Below are positions 62,402 through 64,000 of a DNA stretch of 64,000 bases, piece by piece (the first letter of the stretch is position 1; every line of letters starts with the position of its first letter). A program made the translations under genes and the position numbers. The notes under the pieces were generated by a model that had not been told where the DNA came from, ran no database searches, and worked only from the letters and a program-made list of their open reading frames with translations. The stretch spans positions 62,001-126,000 of the forward strand of contig NZ_JAYTLQ010000010.1 in the NCBI RefSeq assembly GCF_043729335.1, in the 5' to 3' direction. The stretch comes from Crenothrix sp043729335. GTDB lineage: Bacteria; Pseudomonadota; Gammaproteobacteria; Methylococcales; Methylomonadaceae.

Positions 62402-63790
62402 TTACATGTGATATGCAGTTTCACCGTGTTCATTAATATCAAGGCCTTCGCGCTCAACATCTTCACTGACGCGCAGGCCAATCAGCACATCAACCAGCTT
62501 GAAAGCAATAAAAGACACCACACCTGACCAGATGATGCAAATCAGTACGCCCCACAACTGGCTACCTAATTGCCCCAGCATATTGTATTCAGCAACACCA
62601 TTGGCGACATAATCCCAAACGCCTGTACCGCCTAATGCGGGGCTAGCTACTACGGCTGTTCCCAGCGCACCAATCATACCGCCTACACCATGCACACCAA
62701 AGGCATCCAGAGAATCATCGTAGCCGAGTTTGGCTTTTAAAAAGGTCACCGACCAAAAACAGACTGCACCGACGAATAGACCTAGAAAAATAGCGCCCAT
62801 AGGGCCTGACCAGCCACATGCGGGGGTAATTGCAACCAAACCGGCAACAGCACCGGAAGCGCCACCCAACATACTGGGTTTACCGCGAATTAACCATTCT
62901 GCGCCAACCCATGACAGCGTTGCTGCAGCACTAGCTAACAAGGTGTTGATAAAGACTAACGCTGCCAGGCCATTGGCTTCCAGGTTAGAGCCCACGTTAA
63001 AACCAAACCAGCCGACCCACAATAATGATGCACCAATCATGGTCATGGTTACACTGTGTGGTGCCAGTGATTCTTTTTTAAAACCGATACGTTTGCCCAC
63101 CATAATACAGCCGATTAAACCCGCGATACCGGCATTAATATGCACTACTGTACCGCCAGCAAAATCCAATGCACCTTTTTGGAACAAAAACCCTGCGGTA
63201 GCACCAGCGGCTTCTGCAGCAGCAGCATCTGTATAGGCATCAGGGCCCGTCCAATACCAAACCATGTGAGCCATAGGTAAATACGCAAAACTAAACCACA
63301 GCAACATAAACAGTAAAATGGCTGAAAATTTCACCCGTTCAGCAAATGCACCAATAATGAGCGCTGGGGTAATGCCGGCAAACGTTAACTGGAAAGCCAC
63401 ATAAATAAACTCTGGAATATAAACTCCTTTGCTGAAGGTTGCTGCCATTGAATCGGGGGTGATGCCTTTAAGGAATAGTTTGCTAAAGCTACCAAAAAAA
63501 GCATTGCCTTCAGTAAAAGCAACGCTGTAGCCGTAGATTGCCCACAATATCGACATCATTGCGAAAATGACAAACACCTGCATTAAGATAGACAGCATGT
63601 TTTTGGCGCGTACCATGCCGCCGTAAAACAAGGCCAAACCGGGGATTACCATCAAGATAACCAGTACGGTTGCGACTATCATCCAGGCGGTATCACCTTT
63701 ATTGATAGTGGGTACAACAGGTTCCGCATAAGCAAAACTCGCACAAGCTAATAGCGCCAAACAGGTGAAGATTTTTAATAATGATTTCAT
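62402..63790 (-). CDS. amtB: Ammonium transporter
   Basis: A signal peptide (LLKIFTCLALLACASFAYA) and eleven membrane helices. TAWMIVATVLVILMVIPGLALFYGGMV opens the transporter, and WYWTGPDAYTD, FAGGTVVHINAGIAGLIG and DAFGVHGVGGMIGALG hold the conserved pore His residues and trimer contacts. ATG 63790 has a strong AGGAGG site; an upstream in-frame start is not needed. It follows a PII gene by 10 bp, and PII blocks the channel when nitrogen is ample. Confidence 0.96.
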   Translation of the reverse strand: MKSLLKIFTCLALLACASFAYAEPVVPTINKGDTAWMIVATVLVILMVIPGLALFYGGMVRAKNMLSILMQVFVIFAMMSILWAIYGYSVAFTEGNAFFGSFSKLFLKGITPDSMAATFSKGVYIPEFIYVAFQLTFAGITPALIIGAFAERVKFSAILLFMLLWFSFAYLPMAHMVWYWTGPDAYTDAAAAEAAGATAGFLFQKGALDFAGGTVVHINAGIAGLIGCIMVGKRIGFKKESLAPHSVTMTMIGASLLWVGWFGFNVGSNLEANGLAALVFINTLLASAAATLSWVGAEWLIRGKPSMLGGASGAVAGLVAITPACGWSGPMGAIFLGLFVGAVCFWSVTFLKAKLGYDDSLDAFGVHGVGGMIGALGTAVVASPALGGTGVWDYVANGVAEYNMLGQLGSQLWGVLICIIWSGVVSFIAFKLVDVLIGLRVSEDVEREGLDINEHGETAYHM

Positions 63791-63800
63791 AGTGCCTCCT

Positions 63801-64000
63801 TTACAGTGCTTCTTCGCCAGTTTCACCGGTACGAATCCGGATAACTTGCTCCAAGTCAGTTACAAAAATTTTACCGTCACCAATTTTACCGGTGTTGGCT
63901 GCTTTAGTAATAGCGACAATGACTTGCTCAGCCAAGCTGTCGGCGACAGCGACTTCTATTTTTGCTTTCGGTAGAAAATCAACAACATACTCAGCGCCGC
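63801..64000 (-). CDS. Nitrogen regulatory PII protein, C-terminal part (cut by window edge)
   Basis: The last 65 residues are visible: GAEYVVDFLPKAKIEVAVAD, then ANTGKIGDGKIFVTDLEQV and RTGETGEEAL. The Tyr in GAEY is the uridylylation site, and TGKIGDGKIF is the PII C signature that binds ATP. It is most likely GlnK because amtB follows at once; GlnB is possible. The 5' half and promoter are outside the window. Confidence 0.95.
   Translation of the reverse strand, partial: GAEYVVDFLPKAKIEVAVADSLAEQVIVAITKAANTGKIGDGKIFVTDLEQVIRIRTGETGEEAL

Overview
The window looks like part of a chromosome of a gammaproteobacterium with moderate to low GC content. Support comes from lptF/lptG, holC next to pepA, a Nudix-ThiE fusion, cmoB, a PII-amtB pair and GGDEF/EAL signalling. 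The mix of genes would fit a Methylococcales methanotroph, but no methane-oxidation gene lies in the window, so that placement is a guess. No rRNA, tRNA, CRISPR array or prophage was seen.

Region 1 (1-25.4 kb) is an accessory surface-polysaccharide locus, almost all on the + strand. It opens with a frameshifted Rpn-family nuclease gene and a deletion scar: an aminotransferase stub joined to the tail of a lost gene. A deoxy-amino-sugar cassette follows (NDP-hexose 2,3-dehydratase, Gfo/Idh/MocA ketoreductase, DegT aminotransferase, hexapeptide acyltransferase). Then come two MOP flippases, three GT2 and five GT4 glycosyltransferases, two methyltransferases, a FemAB-like protein, a polysaccharide deacetylase, an AsnB-type amidotransferase and an EpsG-like polymerase. 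A 32-codon acyltransferase stub and a VapBC-type module with a shortened toxin mark a rearranged spot near 20 kb. The convergent tviC/tviB-like genes (25.4-27.8 kb) should supply UDP-GalNAc(A), and proS follows.

Region 2 (30-42 kb) starts with two signalling proteins: MASE1-PAS-PAS-GGDEF-EAL and a CHASE2 nucleotide cyclase. Next is a minus-strand block with three Fur-box-like sites. It encodes a porin-like barrel, a di-heme MauG/peroxidase, an FMN-binding-domain protein, a small His-containing membrane protein, a periplasmic helical protein and three tiny proteins, one of them (56 aa) short enough to be missed by length filters. This block reads as an iron-responsive envelope redox or iron-handling system and is the best candidate for something not fully described. 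Two copies of a roughly 95-bp palindromic element sit just 3' of two of its transcription units.

Region 3 (42-64 kb) is mostly housekeeping: a PP-loop sulfur transferase coupled to a TusA-like protein, argJ, mutT-thiE fusion, mfd, holC, pepA, lptF, lptG, gamma-carbonic anhydrase, aroE, hemB, an mlaC-like gene, cmoB, amtB and a PII gene cut by the window edge. It is interrupted by an AT-rich ATPase/TOPRIM pair that resembles a two-gene anti-phage system, a small RTX protein and a repetitive LEA-like lipoprotein. Several palindromic repeats occupy the intergenic spaces.
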